From Iris pallida (lineage: Eukaryota; Streptophyta; Magnoliopsida; Asparagales; Iridaceae), in NCBI GenBank assembly GCA_029216955.1, contig JANAVB010015600.1, positions 30,164,374 through 30,228,373 of the forward strand: DNA of 64,000 bases, in the 5' to 3' direction. Made by a program: the position numbers and the translations under genes. The notes beneath the pieces are model-generated. The model was not told the origin of the DNA and did no database searches. It worked only from the letters and a program-made list of their open reading frames with translations. Of the stretch, positions 1 through 11,676 are shown piece by piece; within the stretch, counting starts at the first letter, position 1; every line of letters begins with the position of its first letter.

Positions 1-200
1 ATTTAAAATATAATTAGCTAAAAATGATTCTAATCACATGGTTAGTCTTCTAATCAAGATTGACTATGGTTAAACCATTTGCCACTACCAAAAATACCAA
101 TCAAAGCTACACAACAATCAATTTAATAATAAAAAAATAATAAAAATTCAAATTTCACACAATTACTAAAATACTCCTAATTAGAAAAGTGGGAGTGACA
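1..200. mobile_element. AT-rich end of an unidentified (LTR-type?) insertion
   Basis: This AT-rich stretch has no coding signal and ends in GGGAGTGACA at 191-200. Immediately after it, at 201, the reverse transcriptase of element A begins in mid-domain with the residues CPKDD. A TGACA end abutting an interrupted domain is what the 3' end of an LTR element inserted in older sequence looks like. The other end lies outside the window, so the insertion is inferred. It could also be a simple deletion junction. Confidence 0.35.
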
Positions 201-1181
201 TGCCCGAAGGACGATTTTCCATCCCAATCACCGATGTAATGATCGATAATACATGGGGCTTCGAGCGCATGTCCTTCATGGATGGGTACTCGGGCTACAA
301 CTAAATCAAGATGTTCCCAAACAACGAAAATCACATGTCGTTCAGGACTCCGAAGGGGGTTTACTGCTACATAGTAATGCCCTTTGGCCTGAAGAATGCT
401 GGTGCCACATACCAAAGAGCTATGCGCACCATCTTTCTCCAACACCTCCGCAAAACAGTCAAATGTTATGTTGATGATATCGCCGTCAAGAGCCGTGTTC
501 GAGGCGATCACCTGCAAGATCTGAAGACAGTCTTCGATCTCATATAGGCACATAAGCTCAAGATGAACCTGCCAAATCCTTCCTTGGGGTTTCCAGTAGA
601 AAGTTCTTGGGCTTCATTATCACTACAAAAGGCATCCATATCGACCACGATAAGGCTAAAGCCATCCTTGACATGGACCCTCCGAAGAACCTTAGAGAAC
701 TTCGAGGCGTGCAAGGACGTCTCGTATACATCCAAAGGTTTATCGTAAACCTTTTCGGAAAATTCCAACCCTTCACCAAGCTCATGAAGAAGGGAGTCTC
801 CTATGTCTGGATGAAAGAATGTCAGAAAGCCTTCGATGATATTAAATCTTATCTGACGAGCCCTCTAGTCTTGGTGGAGTCCGTCGCGGGCAAACCATTT
901 TTACTTTATGTCCATGCAATGAATCATTCCTTTGGCACTTTGTTGGCCCAGAGCAACGATGCGGGCCATAAGCAAGCCATCTACTACCTAAGCAGGACAA
1001 TGGTCAAGGCCGAACACCGGTACAACCCCGTCGAAAAGGAGTGTCTAGCTCTGGTGTTTGCCATCCAAAAAACTCACCATTATGCCTCGAGACAGACAAT
1101 TCATGTCATCTTCCGAGTCAATCCGCTCAGAGTTCCCATGATAAAACCGGGAGCGCTAAATTTCCGGTTAACTACTTAGGC
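201..1181 (+). pseudogene. Element A: decayed reverse transcriptase and first RNase H (Tat-type Ty3/gypsy pol)
   Basis: This is the middle of a Ty3/gypsy pol. The reverse transcriptase copied element RNA into DNA in the virus-like particle, and the RNase H removed the RNA strand. Visible motifs are FMDGYSGYN near 277-303, MPFGLKNAGATYQRAM near 377-424, the catalytic YVDD at 467-478 and RNase H blocks around LLYVHAMNHSFGTLLAQ (896-946) and VEKECLAL. A TAA at 302-304 (where the family has a Gln codon), a TAG near 546 and frame changes near 225, 580 and 1180 break it. The Asp usual in the first RNase H block is Asn here. The N-terminal part of RT is absent because sequence 1-200 interrupts it. 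Element D (17485-18666) is the best match in the window. Confidence 0.9.
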
Positions 1182-1763
1182 GATACTATTGACACCATAC
1201 GACATGGTATTCGTCCTATAAAAGGCTGTCAAGGGCAAGCACTGGCCGACTTCCTAGCCGTACAACCAATTCTGGAATTATCCAGACTCTATGAAGACAT
1301 TCCAGATAAAGTACGAGAATCAAACATTACCGAAGAGAACCTCGTTTGGCGGATGTTCTTCGACGGTGCTTCAAGAACAGGCCCCAAAGGCTAGATCATC
1401 GCAGGAGTAGGGGTAGTCCTGATCTCTCCCGACAAGTTGGTCATCCAGCATGCCTATTCCCTTTCAGAGCCGTGTTCCAACAATATTGTAGAGTACAATG
1501 CCCTCATCATGGGACTCTATTTAGCAAAACAGCTAGGGTTAGAACCCCTCGAGTCTTATGGTGACTCGAAGTTCGTCGTCAATCAAGTTCGAGGACAATA
1601 CGAGGTCAGCCATGAAGACCTGATCTCTTATCATAAAGCAGCATTGGACATCATCTCAACCTTCGCTGAGTTTTTCATAAAAAATGTGCTTCGGCTACAA
1701 AAATTAGAAGCTGACGCTCTGGTCGGCCTCACTGCCTCATTAGCAGTACCGGTCGGCACGTAA
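1182..1763 (+). pseudogene. Element A: archaeal-type second RNase H (Tat hallmark)
   Basis: After a connection ending QALADFLA (near 1236-1260) comes a second RNase H domain: FFDGASR near 1357, VEYNALI near 1491, GDSKFVVNQ near 1560 and LEADAL near 1708. The four acidic positions D, E, D, D are visible. An extra RNase H of this type between the normal RNase H and the integrase is known from the Tat lineage of plant Ty3/gypsy elements. A TAG at 1392-1394, where D has Asp-Ile after the same GPNG/GPKG motif, breaks the frame. Nothing suggests it is still expressed. Confidence 0.85.
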
Positions 1764-1982
1764 CATTTTATTACAGTAGTGGGCCGAGATTTGTCATACC
1801 CCAGAAATAATCTGTGCATGCGGACAACTTATGTCAAGGATACAGACACCAGCATCAACGTCAGAGACTAGAGGTTTCCGTTCATCGACTTTACCGTCTA
1901 CGAAATCCTCCCGGAGGACCCAAAAGAAGCAGTTTCAGTCAGAAGGCGCTCGCTCTGGTTCTATTACGATACGACCACTAAA

Positions 1983-3123
1983 ATGCTCTACCGACACTCC
2001 TACGATGGACTTCTCCTCCGATGTTTATCAAACGAAGAAGCAGCCGAAGCTCTTCGAGAAGCTCATGATGAAACATGCGGAGTCCATCAACCAGGTCCTA
2101 AACTACAGGATCGACTTCATCGTATGGGCTATTACTGGCATACTATGATGGCCGACGCTGTCGAGTATGCAAAGAAATATCGTGCTTGCTAGCAACACAA
2201 TGACTTCATCCACAGACCGTCAAAGCCTCTATATCCTACGGTTACCTATTGGCTATTTGATGCCTGGGGCATAGACATAGTGGGACCTATCATCCCTCCC
2301 TCATCCAGGGGACACCGCTTTATCCTAGCATCACCGACTACTTCTCTAAATGGGCAGAAGTAGTACCGTTGACAGAGGTAAAAAGCTCAAAGGTGATCAG
2401 CTTTATCAAGCATCACGTCATCTACTATTTCAGGGTGCCCCGGAGGATCATCCATGACAATGGGTCATAATTCATAAGCTATGCGTTCAGTAGATTCTGC
2501 GACAAGAATCGTATTCAAAATGTGGCATCAACTGCCTACAATCCGGCAGCAAACGGATTTGTTGAAGCTTTTAATAAAACCATCGTCAAGCTACTCAAAA
2601 CGGTCGTGTCATCCAAAAAGCACAACTGGGACGAGAAGATCGGTGAATGTCTTTGGGCCTATCGCACGACGGTATGGACCCCGACGGATAACACACCATT
2701 CTCTTTGATCTGTGGAAGCAAAGTAGTACTGCCTCTAGAGATCCAGATACCCTCACTCCGAGTGGCGATCATGAACCAGCTGACGGAAGAAGACAATCAA
2801 CTTCGTTGTCTGCAAGAGTAGATGCGTTGGATGAAAAATGCCTCTTGGCTCAACAGTGCATCGAACTTTATCAAGCCCGCATTTCATAGGCTTTCAACAG
2901 AAGAGTCAAACAGAGGACTTTCCAAGTGGGCGACCTGGTTCTGGCAGTCAGGAGACCGATGGTGATGACTCACAAGACCCCGAGAAAGTTCAAACCCAAA
3001 TGGGAAGGACCCTTCATCATAGAGACGGTATACTCAAATGGTGCTTACCGTCTCGCTCAACCTAATAGGGACTTGTTCATGATGTCCATCAACGGCAAGT
3101 TCCTAAAGAAGTACTACTCCTGA
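1983..3123 (+). pseudogene. Element A: decayed integrase
   Basis: Integrase inserts the cDNA into the host genome. Remnants in order: a degenerate HHCC zinc-binding region (HDETCGVHQPG and YARKY-like, 2068-2192), the catalytic core with DIVGPI near 2275, HDNGS near 2454, STAYNPAANGFVEAFNK near 2526-2576, and the C-terminal part QVGDLVLAVRRP near 2922-2955 ending INGKFLKKYYS at 3087-3120 with a TGA stop at 3121-3123. The frame changes several times and a TAG is present at 2190-2192. The order RT, RNase H, archaeal RNase H, integrase matches D. Confidence 0.87.
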
Positions 3124-3975
3124 CATCCTTCAAAATGTACTTCCCTCTTCCCAATAAGGGTAACCAAGTTTACTTCCTTCATTGACAATCATATGCTTCT
3201 GGAACCCAGTTGTTCCGTTGCATCCCCAGTAGGAGAACAACCATGTCCACATCACCTCTGAGTTGCTTCTCTACACCCCACAAAGTAGAATTCTACCCTA
3301 CATAGGATCATGCTCATTACTGTAGAAGCATGAAAAATTACAGCTGATACAAGGCGTAGGAGGGTGCTTTCGTCGTCCACCCTCTTTCTACCATGGTCCA
3401 GATGACATTTGGCGCAGGTTAGTAACCCCACTACCAACCTAACATCACCGAGATACAGACAGTGAGATGCGCATACCAACCAAGGACGAAGACATTCTCA
3501 GGTTGAAGTTCAAAAAAGCACTCTTCTTATTGATCGTAGCTACAAGGGTCTATTACATAGGCCTATCGCAAGTACATAAGAAAGAAGTTTCTTGAATCTC
3601 ATTTACAAGGATCAATTACAAGGTCTTTGTTACACAGATGAGAATAGAAATTGCTATGAACATAAGGGAAGGATCGTCTTCCATATGCAGCCTTCGCAGT
3701 GTGATCGTCATGGACAGAAGAGAAATATACAGTCTACATCAAAGTCTGTTCTCTACCGACTCCAGCGTCATCAGAGCTAACCCTCTTCTCACCAAGAGAA
3801 GCTAGAGCTCCAACATATACTGAAGCAGTGGAAGACCCAGAACCACAGCACGGCGAAGACCCATTGCTCCCAAAGATCAAGGCAGAGCACGGCCAGCTAT
3901 TCATCGGGTGAGAAACCGATCTCGAGCCCGTGGCTTGGATCTCAGACATCCCTTAGACGTTGTCCAGAGTCCAAC
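3124..3975 (+). other. Element A: region downstream of integrase (no gene recognised)
   Basis: This follows the integrase stop of A and runs to the insertion point of B. Only short open frames occur, for example on the minus strand at 3734-3949, without recognisable domains. By analogy with D, where the same interval holds an antisense gene, this may be the eroded 3' region of A. It would continue at 40134 on the other side of B. Confidence 0.5.
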
Positions 3976-4165
3976 TGTAGTGCCTCGCTCCTCACGGTCC
4001 ACTATGTAATACTTACGGCTTGCTAACTCAGTCTTGAACTGAGTATTTGGGGAAATCTTTATCGGTATCGATTGATCACGGATGAATCAATGAATCTTTC
4101 CAATTGATGGATTGGCTTCTATTGAAATGAATCTAAGAGTTTTGTTGGATGTTTTCTTTTACTGC
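3976..4165 (+). repeat. Element B 5' LTR, piece 1 of 3
   Basis: Begins TGTAGTGCCTCGCTCC and matches the 3' LTR of B from 37904, with differences of roughly 8 in 90 by eye. It is cut at 4166 by CACTA element E. Confidence 0.85.
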
Positions 4166-4399
4166 CACTATAACAAAAAAACTGCTTTTAATGACGGCTA
4201 AAAAGCGTCATTAGTGACGAACCATGACGCTTTTTTTCCAAAGCAACCGTTATGAAAACGGGTGTTATAAATGTTTTTTAAAAGCGTTATAAAAAATGTC
4301 ATGAATAGTTTCTATAAAAGCGTTATGAATAGTTAATATATAGTGCACTATTCAGGATATTTTGAAAGCGTTATGAATAGATAATCTGTATAAGCTCAA

Positions 4400-5740
4400 T
4401 GGAGAACATTTATAACACTCAATATTACTGAACTCATCATATTTATAACACTTAATACTGCACATTATATATTACTTTCCAAAAACTTCTTAATTCAGTT
4501 TCAAAACAACCACTTTGAACTATATTCACAAGAAAACATCGAAATATTATATCACCATCTTCATTACATTATCTCAAAATAGGGTATCCAAATACATATA
4601 TTTACAACTACTACTTAAATGGATCCTCAAAACAAGTAATTACTTTGGCTTCAACTTGAGCACATCAAAACTGTCAACATCACGTGTAGCAAATCCCTGA
4701 AAAAGATAAAAACACGGTTCAATATACTTTGTAATATTGCTCATGTACCAAAACATAAACTGAGGAACTGGCATTACCTTTCTAAATCAATCCCATCCAA
4801 TTTCAAGTTAGGTGTAAAATTCAACATGAGACGAGATGGCAATCAAACAAGCAACATGATTCAGGATAACTGAAATCAATGTTCTAAAAGTCATGTTAAA
4901 TCTTGAAGGATTTTTGACTTCCAACATGGACCATTCCTAAAGTGATTGCCCAGTCTCACCTTTCATTTACTATGTATGTTTACTACATATGAAATAAATT
5001 TCCAGACTCACCTTTTATTTACTATATATGCTTTTGCTTCCTTTAAATAATATTATTTTCTCATCCAGGCTCACCCTCATGCCCAGATTAGATCGTAAGG
5101 GGAAATGAATTCAAACTCTAGCATATATGAATTTGGACTAGCCCAGGTTAGTTGCAACCTCAGTTGCCCAGCATTTCAAGGAAAGAAACTTTTTAAAAGA
5201 AAAATCCTAAAATCCAATATGTACATAATCCAAATAGACGACAAGGGAAAGTGTATGCTATATTACAATGTTGCAGTTAATTGAATCAATAAAACCAATC
5301 TACCATCTATATGAAAAATAAATAATTTTAAAATTGCCAACTTTATGTTTACAATATGAACTAAAGGCCATCAAAGCTCCCTGTGAGAATTACCAGGCCT
5401 TAAAGATCTGGTATGTGACAGAAACCCTCACTGACGCAAAAAGCAACACTACCTAACTAAGCAAAAAAAGAAGAAGATATTTTCTTTTAATGGGTTCAAT
5501 AGAATAGTAGAACTCGGCATTATTTGATCTACAAACCACATCCAAAGTCTTTGTTTTGTCTACATGGCTTTAACATCTTAGTCTGTGACAAAGTTTCACT
5601 TTTCGTTCTCTAGTTTTGGTATTTAGTTTTCCAAAGTCTTTGTTTTCTAATACATGGATTTTGTCACTTTCACATCAGGAGCATGTGTATATGGTATCAA
5701 GTGATTACTAGGCCACATACGGACAAGAAAAGAGGAAGAA
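4400..5740. other. Element E interior, left part, no gene seen
   Basis: AT-rich sequence with only short open frames. No further NET-like exon could be seen downstream (minus strand) of the captured one. Confidence 0.5.
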
Positions 5741-5747
5741 CAAATAC

Positions 5748-5861
5748 CTGTCAGATTTTCCTGAAACCATCTAGAGTTCGTTGGGCTGTTTGGGCTAATA
5801 TGGCTATCCCACCACCATGAATACATCCTTCTAGATGTAGCATGCTGCAGCATCGCCATGG
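5748..5861 (-). pseudogene. Captured exon of a NET/KIP1-like protein (NAB actin-binding domain start)
   Basis: On the minus strand an acceptor-like CATCTTGTAG is followed by CC and ATG (5857-5859). The reading frame gives SRRMYSWWWDSHISP, then NSRWFQENLT, and a donor GTATTTG follows directly. SRRxYSWWWDSHISPKNSKW and QENLT are the signature N-terminus of NETWORKED/KIP1-like proteins, plant actin-binding proteins with an N-terminal NAB domain. Coding length is 37 codons plus one base (G), the phase expected if the next exon begins with Asp as in that family. The exon has no stop. A short insertion (NSPT) separates the two motifs. The rest of the gene is absent, so this is a transduplicated fragment, not a working gene. 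Confidence 0.8.
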
Positions 5862-5879
5862 CTACAAGATGTTCCACAA

Positions 5880-7380
5880 AAGGGAATTAGATCCAAGTTT
5901 CAAGTTAGATTATGAATAATAATACCTCACACAGCAAAACCTAGATACAAGCAAGATAATTTACTCATCATTGTGGCAGAAAATAATCCCCTAAACACAT
6001 ACAAAAAAATAAACAAACCAGTTTGTATAAGACCAAGGTGCCAAAGGAAATATAGAAGAACCTCAATAGAAATAGTGAATTTTTACTCCGACTTCGGTTG
6101 TAGGAAGAAATATGAAGCTATCTTATGAGGAACTACTGAATATCCTACCTTGTACAAAGTTATACAACCTGATCAAACCCCACACAAGTGATTTAGAAAC
6201 CATATAGTTCTAATGAAAACATGTTTAAATGCAAAAAAACTGCAAATAAGATAACCTCATCGAGTAAAATTCAAAAGCCTGGTAAGATCACTTCATCCAT
6301 GTTAGACAATCAGTTGGGTCGGTCCAAAAAGCCAAAAAAGTGGCTGATAGCATTTTATACCCCCTATTTACATTTTCTTTCATGTTGATTGCCAAGAAAA
6401 ACATGATACTAACATAAAAATATATTACCAATCATTGTGGTCATATTTCTATAATTCACAAGTGGTAGCAACTTAGCACTCCATTTAGAGCAAAACAACA
6501 GTCTGTTTTCAAGGTTTTATTTTAAGCATTCTATGAATAAGCATTCTACGAATCTTATGTTTCATAATTTCTTTCCATCCTTATTTTCCAAGTTGGCATC
6601 ACTTGTGTTTGCATTATAGAAATATCAGATGAAACAACTGAATCCAATCCACTAATAAAACTTAACATTTCCAAATAACTCCAAGCTTTGAATCAAAAAA
6701 CAATATATATTCAATCAGTTAGGGGGCTTGAACTATTAATTGTCCAAGAAGTCAAGTCAATTGAAATGTAGCTTTACTATTTAACTACAACAGCCATATT
6801 AAAGTCATAAAAGAGACGATGAAACCACAAAAGTTTTAAAGATGAATTTAATATTTAAAACTAATGCATGCATGGATGCCTCTAATTTAGACAGAAAGAA
6901 AGAAATTCATACCTAACAAGTAAATTATCGCAAAAACTAACAAAGCCAACTTAAGTGATGCTTTCGTAATGTGATATTGAAATAAAAAGAATAAACTGTG
7001 ATAGTCCACAAATTTAGCATTATGAAAGTCTTTTACTTGTTATATTATTGTTAGAATTATTCCAAGTTAGAATAACATGTTCATATTCATTCTGATAAAT
7101 CAGAATAAATAATATTCAAAATGGAAGGTCATGACTCAAATAAGTTTTTTTTTTACAGTTTTCCGGTGCATCCTCGGCTCTGAAGTAGACAATGCACGTG
7201 CCAACGGTCGGTAGGCAGACGAGCAGCCGGGCGCACGAGTGACAGAGCTCCAAGTTCTAGCTCCTCTTCTCCCCCTCCTCCCCTCCTAATAAAAAAAATC
7301 AAATATTTCACATTTTTCCCCACTTAACCACAACCAAACCAACAACAATCGCTACCAAATAATGCAACAACAACAACAAA
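5880..7380. other. Element E interior, no gene seen
   Basis: AT-rich sequence between the two captured exon candidates. It could be intron or untranslated sequence of the minus-strand fragment. No domain, RNA gene or further repeat recognised. Confidence 0.45.
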
Positions 7381-7393
7381 AACGAACAACTAC

Positions 7394-7478
7394 CATTCTC
7401 GTCGTGCTCCCCCAGGCCCAGACTCGAGCTCATCTCCGTCAACTAGCTCAAATGCAAGCTCCACAGCTCCATCAACAG
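7394..7478 (-). other. Possible second captured exon in element E
   Basis: On the minus strand TTTTCGCAG (acceptor-like) is followed by 85 bases and GTAGTTG (donor-like). One frame is fully open and reads VDGAVELAFELVDGDELES then a Gly/Pro/Arg-rich end. The stretch is GC-richer than its surroundings. No protein family recognised. The exon call rests only on splice-like borders, open frame and composition. Confidence 0.4.
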
Positions 7479-7639
7479 CTGCGAAAACAAGAAAATTAGG
7501 GTTTCCACAAACGAAAACGACTCGCATTCTAAAAAAACACAGCAAAAACGAGATATTGGGGTAAAATTTGAAAAAAATTAGGACGGAAGAAGCTCAGTAG
7601 AGCTCAAAAAAGCTCTCGTCGCTACTCAAAATTGCCATG

Positions 7640-8173
7640 GGAGGAGCTCTCGAAGGAGGAGGAAGATTTTGTTGTGGAGCTTGCTGGTAGCGGATTCGGG
7701 TCGGGGAGTCGAGGCTCCGAAGAGCACGCACTTGGCGTAGCGGACGAGCCCGACGGAGGCAACCATCACCGGGAGCTACTTCTCGGAGACCTCGTCGTCG
7801 ATCTCCCTCTCCAGGTTGTCGATCTCGCCAAGGAGGATGTCAAGGAGGGTGGAGTGGTCGGAGAGGAGGCCATGGAGGTCGGCACAGAGGGTTCTGGAGC
7901 AAAGGAGAAGGCGAACGTGGCAACGGGCCGAGAGGTCGACAATGAGGGACTTGAACTCCCTCTACTAATACTTAGGGTCTGTAGGAGGAGGGTTGGGGGC
8001 TTAGGGCTTAGAATGGGACCTAGGTTAGGGTTTGTAGGGGATTGAAAGAAGGAGGAGGAGAAGATTAGTGTTTGGTGAGAGAAGAGAAGAGGAGGAGAAG
8101 GGGAGTGGAGCTGAGAGGGAAGGAGAAGGGATTTGGAGAGGGAATGAGAAGGGGGTGGGGGCTTGAGCCTCAA
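7640..8173 (-). other. GC-rich block, probable captured host sequence or transposon 5' region
   Basis: The block is markedly GC-richer than the rest of E. On the minus strand it has an open frame from an acceptor-like AG near 7965, including KSLIVDLSARCHVRLLLC and LLGEIDNLEREIDDEVSEK (a leucine-rich, coiled-coil-like segment) to a TAG near 7780. Upstream it is pyrimidine-rich, like a 5' untranslated region. Overlapping long open frames exist in other phases, a side effect of high GC. Function unknown. Confidence 0.35.
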
Positions 8174-8391
8174 AATATCGTGGGGGTGGAAAGGATTTTA
8201 TAGAAAACTTATTACAAGTTTGCCACCGCTCTAAAATATTAATAACGTTTTATTTTGTATACGTTATCAAAAGTCTAAAATTAGTCTAGACCATTATAGA
8301 AAGAAGGAATTTTAAACTCTATTAACGCTTTGGTATCAGCCGTCATTAATAGACATTGTTGACGTTATTAATAGGTCTTTTTCTTGTAGTG

Positions 8392-9855
8392 TGCTTGGTC
8401 TTGATGAATGCATTTTCGTGTTGGTTTTCGATGATTTGTTTTACATTGTTCGCTTTCATCGTATTTTGCATTCATTCCGAATCTTAAGAGAAAAAGACCG
8501 AAGTATGCTAATCAACTGTTAGTGCCAATGTAGGACACGTGAACGATTTGTGAACGGCGCATGAAGTCCTTCCTTCTCTCAACTAAGATTTATCTCGGTG
8601 AGTTGCTCTAACCGGGCTTGCATATATTTGTACGCACTAATAAAAATGATCTCTAGTCCACTCATTTGTTGCGTCTCTCTGATCAACGATACCAAAAACA
8701 ACAAAAGATAAGAATAAGAATGAATGCTAACAAATGACGGCAAAGAAAATGAAATGCTATTGAATGCTATCGAATGACCGAATGCGAATTGAATGTTATC
8801 GAATGACCGAATAAGAATTGAATGCTAATGAATGACCGAACGATTAAGGCTAGTTATGAACTGGTCGCTACCTGTTGCACTGTTAAGTTTTATCTGACAA
8901 AAGAAAAAGTCATGCATTGGTCTCGAACAACTTGTTAACAAGGTAATAGTCTCTCGGCGATACTGGGGGCACCCAGGATCGATCGGCCTAGGAGAGATTG
9001 TAATAGCACCCTGAGGTAAATGCTACACCTCAGAAATATTGTGTCCTTAGCGACGAGCTGAACCATGAGTCTCAGCGACTAATCATGGGGAGCAGACCCG
9101 TGGACCACCATATAGTTACGACATGCATATGAATAAATTCTTATTGCAAAACCTAACACTGATCGATGATGGTAAAGAATGCTTCTTATATACATATGCA
9201 AATTGTGCTAACCTGTTTTGTGCAGGGATGCCTGTCGGCGATGGTAAGTTACTTATAAAATATTATACTATCATATTTCTTATGAATTGTTAAAAAGAAC
9301 CTAGACAAGTAGAAAGATCACTAGTAAATATGTAGCTTCACATATTGAATTAGTGCAGATATTTGTGAGTTTCAGCGAAGAGCCGCTCACCAGTACATGA
9401 TATGTGCTGACCCACGTTGTGGGCATCCTTTTTAGAAAGCAAAGCAGACAGGGCGATTTCTAGTGAGGCACTAAAGCTCGTCTAGCCCAGTAGAGCCGTG
9501 GACTGGCTCGAAGCATCTTTTTATTTCCAGTAGAAGTTACAAGTTTCTTTTTTCTTTGAAGGTGTCTTTACATTTTTAGTATGTAATAAAGCAATATGAT
9601 GTATGGGCATTACGACTATTTTCAAACAGAGTTTTAAAGAGAATCATGTATCCAAGAGAAGGCAAATTTGAGTTTGCAAAACTTTGTACTTGTATTCCGA
9701 TCAATTTTATCAATAAAAGAAGTATTTCTATTTCAAATTTCTGTGTCCAATATTTGGTTTTCTGTAATAAATGGGTGCGTGCGTGTGTTTTGCTTGACTA
9801 GTTGTTTTGTGCAGGTACTTGGTCTTGTGCAAGCACAATTTAGGCTTGTACGGCA
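8392..9855 (+). repeat. Element B 5' LTR, piece 2 of 3
   Basis: Aligns with 38096-40056 of the B 3' LTR apart from the MITE. It contains a threefold tandem repeat of about 33 bases built on GAATGACCGAAT (8744-8850, also at 38455-38545). The pre-insertion site of the MITE is intact here as ATTGTAAT (8997-9004). The piece ends at the 5-bp duplication CGGCA (9851-9855) made by element C. Confidence 0.85.
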
Positions 9856-10625
9856 TGTCACGCCCCAGAACCAGAATACTGGAGAACGGGGACGGACACA
9901 GCCAGCTACGTATATTGAAGTGCAACCCACCTCGTTATACGGTCATGGCTGTCTAGATAAATAAGGGTTTAACTACAAGCCATCAGTCTCTTATGGTCAT
10001 GAACAAGCCTATTGTTTCAATCTCAAACAAGTAATAGCAGTTTATAAGATGTCAGAGCTCCAAATATACAATAGTAAGGCGTCCCGGACATTACATATTT
10101 GGATGATCATGAAGCTAGTCATACAAAATGTGATGACTAGCAAGAATTTCAGTCATACATGATCAACCCTAGGATTTGTTAATCATGCTACAGCCCGTAG
10201 GCAGACAGTAAGTAAAGTACAATCGAGCTAACACTTGCTCGTCGGCTAAACGCCTCAAAAGAATATTTTTAGAATAGAGTGGGAGAGCAAAATAAAACCC
10301 ATTCGTTGCCAGGGTTACGCCTGGTGGTCACCATCTGGCTGGAAAGTAGGGAGATCCTCTGGAGATGCTCTGGTATGATCAGTTATTGATAAGGTAAGCA
10401 TAAGCAATCATGTTCCGAAGGAGCCAGGTACTGGAATAATGACAAGGCTTGGACTGGTTAAACTACATCCAACATTTACGGCCAAACAATAAGTACGGCT
10501 TGATACTTTAACTAACTAGTATTATCACAGGCCTAGTTACTAACAATATGCAATGCGATATTCCGATAGCCACAAGCCCTGCAGACCATCCAGGTTATAC
10601 AGACGACACTAGGGGTTGAGTTTAT
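9856..10625 (-). repeat. Element C left LTR (3' LTR), piece 1
   Basis: Matches the right LTR from 34149. Interrupted at 10626 by D, whose target TTTAT (10621-10625) is the last part of this piece. Confidence 0.9.
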
Positions 10626-11635
10626 TGTAGGCCTCTAAAATGAAGTCACGCTGAGTTAATACAGCCAATCAGAACAAAGTCTAAAATACACGCTAAGTTC
10701 TATCAGACCATTTTCTCAAATATACGCAGAGTTTAAACGGTACACAGAGACAGCTCATCATTTGTCAGAGCGTTATTATGACTGACAGCACGACAGTCAA
10801 AGAATGTCTCCTAGAATGCCACGTATGCACGGGACTCGAGAGATCTCAGCCGACTATTGCGTGACTTTCGAAATCTTCCTCAACAAGATTCAGTCTTTGT
10901 CAAGTTGGCGTACCAAAAAGACCTTATTGTCATTTAATGTGACTGACAAGGCAATCAAATGTCAGAGATTTTGTGTCAGTCGAGGTACGTCGAATCAAAA
11001 CAGCTGGCCGTTCTGACTCAAGTCTGCGTGTATTTTGAACTTCTATGTTCCTTCCTCAAGCTTGCGTGTATTTTGAAGCTTTCTACCCCAAGTCTGCGTG
11101 GATTCTGAAGCTTTCTGCCCCAAGTCTGCGTGGATTCTGAAGCTTTCTGCCCCAAGTCTGCGTGGATTCTGAAGCTTTCTGCCCTAAGTCTGCGTGGATT
11201 TCATCCTCAACAAGTTGGCGTAGATTTTATCTCAAATTATCAGATGGAGTACGTGGCAGCCATGCCACGGATCTCTCGTATGCGTGCCCCAGTAACTTGC
11301 ATACGACTCATGCATGATTGCCATGTGTCCAACAGTTATAGGTCACGTCCAGTAACTGCTCATCAACCTTGCGTACGTTTGAGTCCTGCGTGATTATCAA
11401 CTATGCATAGGTTATGAAAACAATTATCTTTTTTAGTTATTTTTTACTCTATAAATAGAGTTCTCTTTTCATTCATTGTACAGATATACAGAATATCTAA
11501 ATTGCTGTAGAATTCTTGAGAGCTTTTCTTCTTCGCATCGTCCAAGGGATAAAGCGATCGTCTTCTAGATCGGATTCCTAAAGTAGTATTTTCCCAGAAA
11601 CACAATAAATAAAGTGAATTTATTTATGGAAAACA
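10626..11635 (+). repeat. Element D 5' LTR
   Basis: Starts TGTAGGCC, ends AAAACA. Near 11075-11200 there are several tandem 32-base units built on AAGTCTGCGTGGATTC. The motif TCACGC or its complement also occurs singly, for example near 10644, 10857 and 11385. Confidence 0.95.
11448..11460 (+). promoter_or_regulatory. TATA box of the D 5' LTR promoter
   Basis: CTCTATAAATAGAG, about 187 bases before the LTR end. Repeated in the 3' LTR at 27280-27292. AATAAA-type signals near 11604 could serve 3' end formation. Confidence 0.75.
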
Positions 11636-11638
11636 AAT

Positions 11639-11656
11639 TGGCGACTCTGCTGGGAA
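11639..11656 (+). other. Element D primer binding site (tRNA-Arg)
   Basis: TGGCGACTCTGCTGGGAA lies three bases after the LTR. It complements the 3' end of plant tRNA-Arg (ACG type) with about two mismatches, the usual primer of Ogre/Tat elements. Confidence 0.8.
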
Positions 11657-11676
11657 AACCTATCTCCTCTTCTGAG

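Larger units (their letters stand above)
4166..8391 (-). mobile_element. Element E: CACTA (En/Spm) transposon carrying captured host exon(s)
   Basis: Termini are CACTATAACAAAAAAACTGC at the left and, read inward on the other strand, CACTACAAGAAAAAGACC at the right. An exact 3-bp target duplication TGC lies at 4163-4165 and 8392-8394. Sub-terminal regions carry many short direct and inverted copies of an AATGACG/CGTCATT and GCGTTAT motif (4190-4390, 8230-8360), as expected for transposase binding sites of this superfamily. The empty site is present in the other LTR of B at 38096-38098. No transposase is recognisable, so the element is non-autonomous. It contains a NET-like exon (5748-5861), a second possible exon (7394-7478) and a GC-rich block near its right end, all on the minus strand. 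Confidence 0.88.

Noticed and set aside
3976..3990. Placing the start of B at TGCCTCGC (3981)
   Set aside because: Starting at TGTAGT (3976) agrees with the 3' LTR and gives matching flanks CCAAC and CGAAC.
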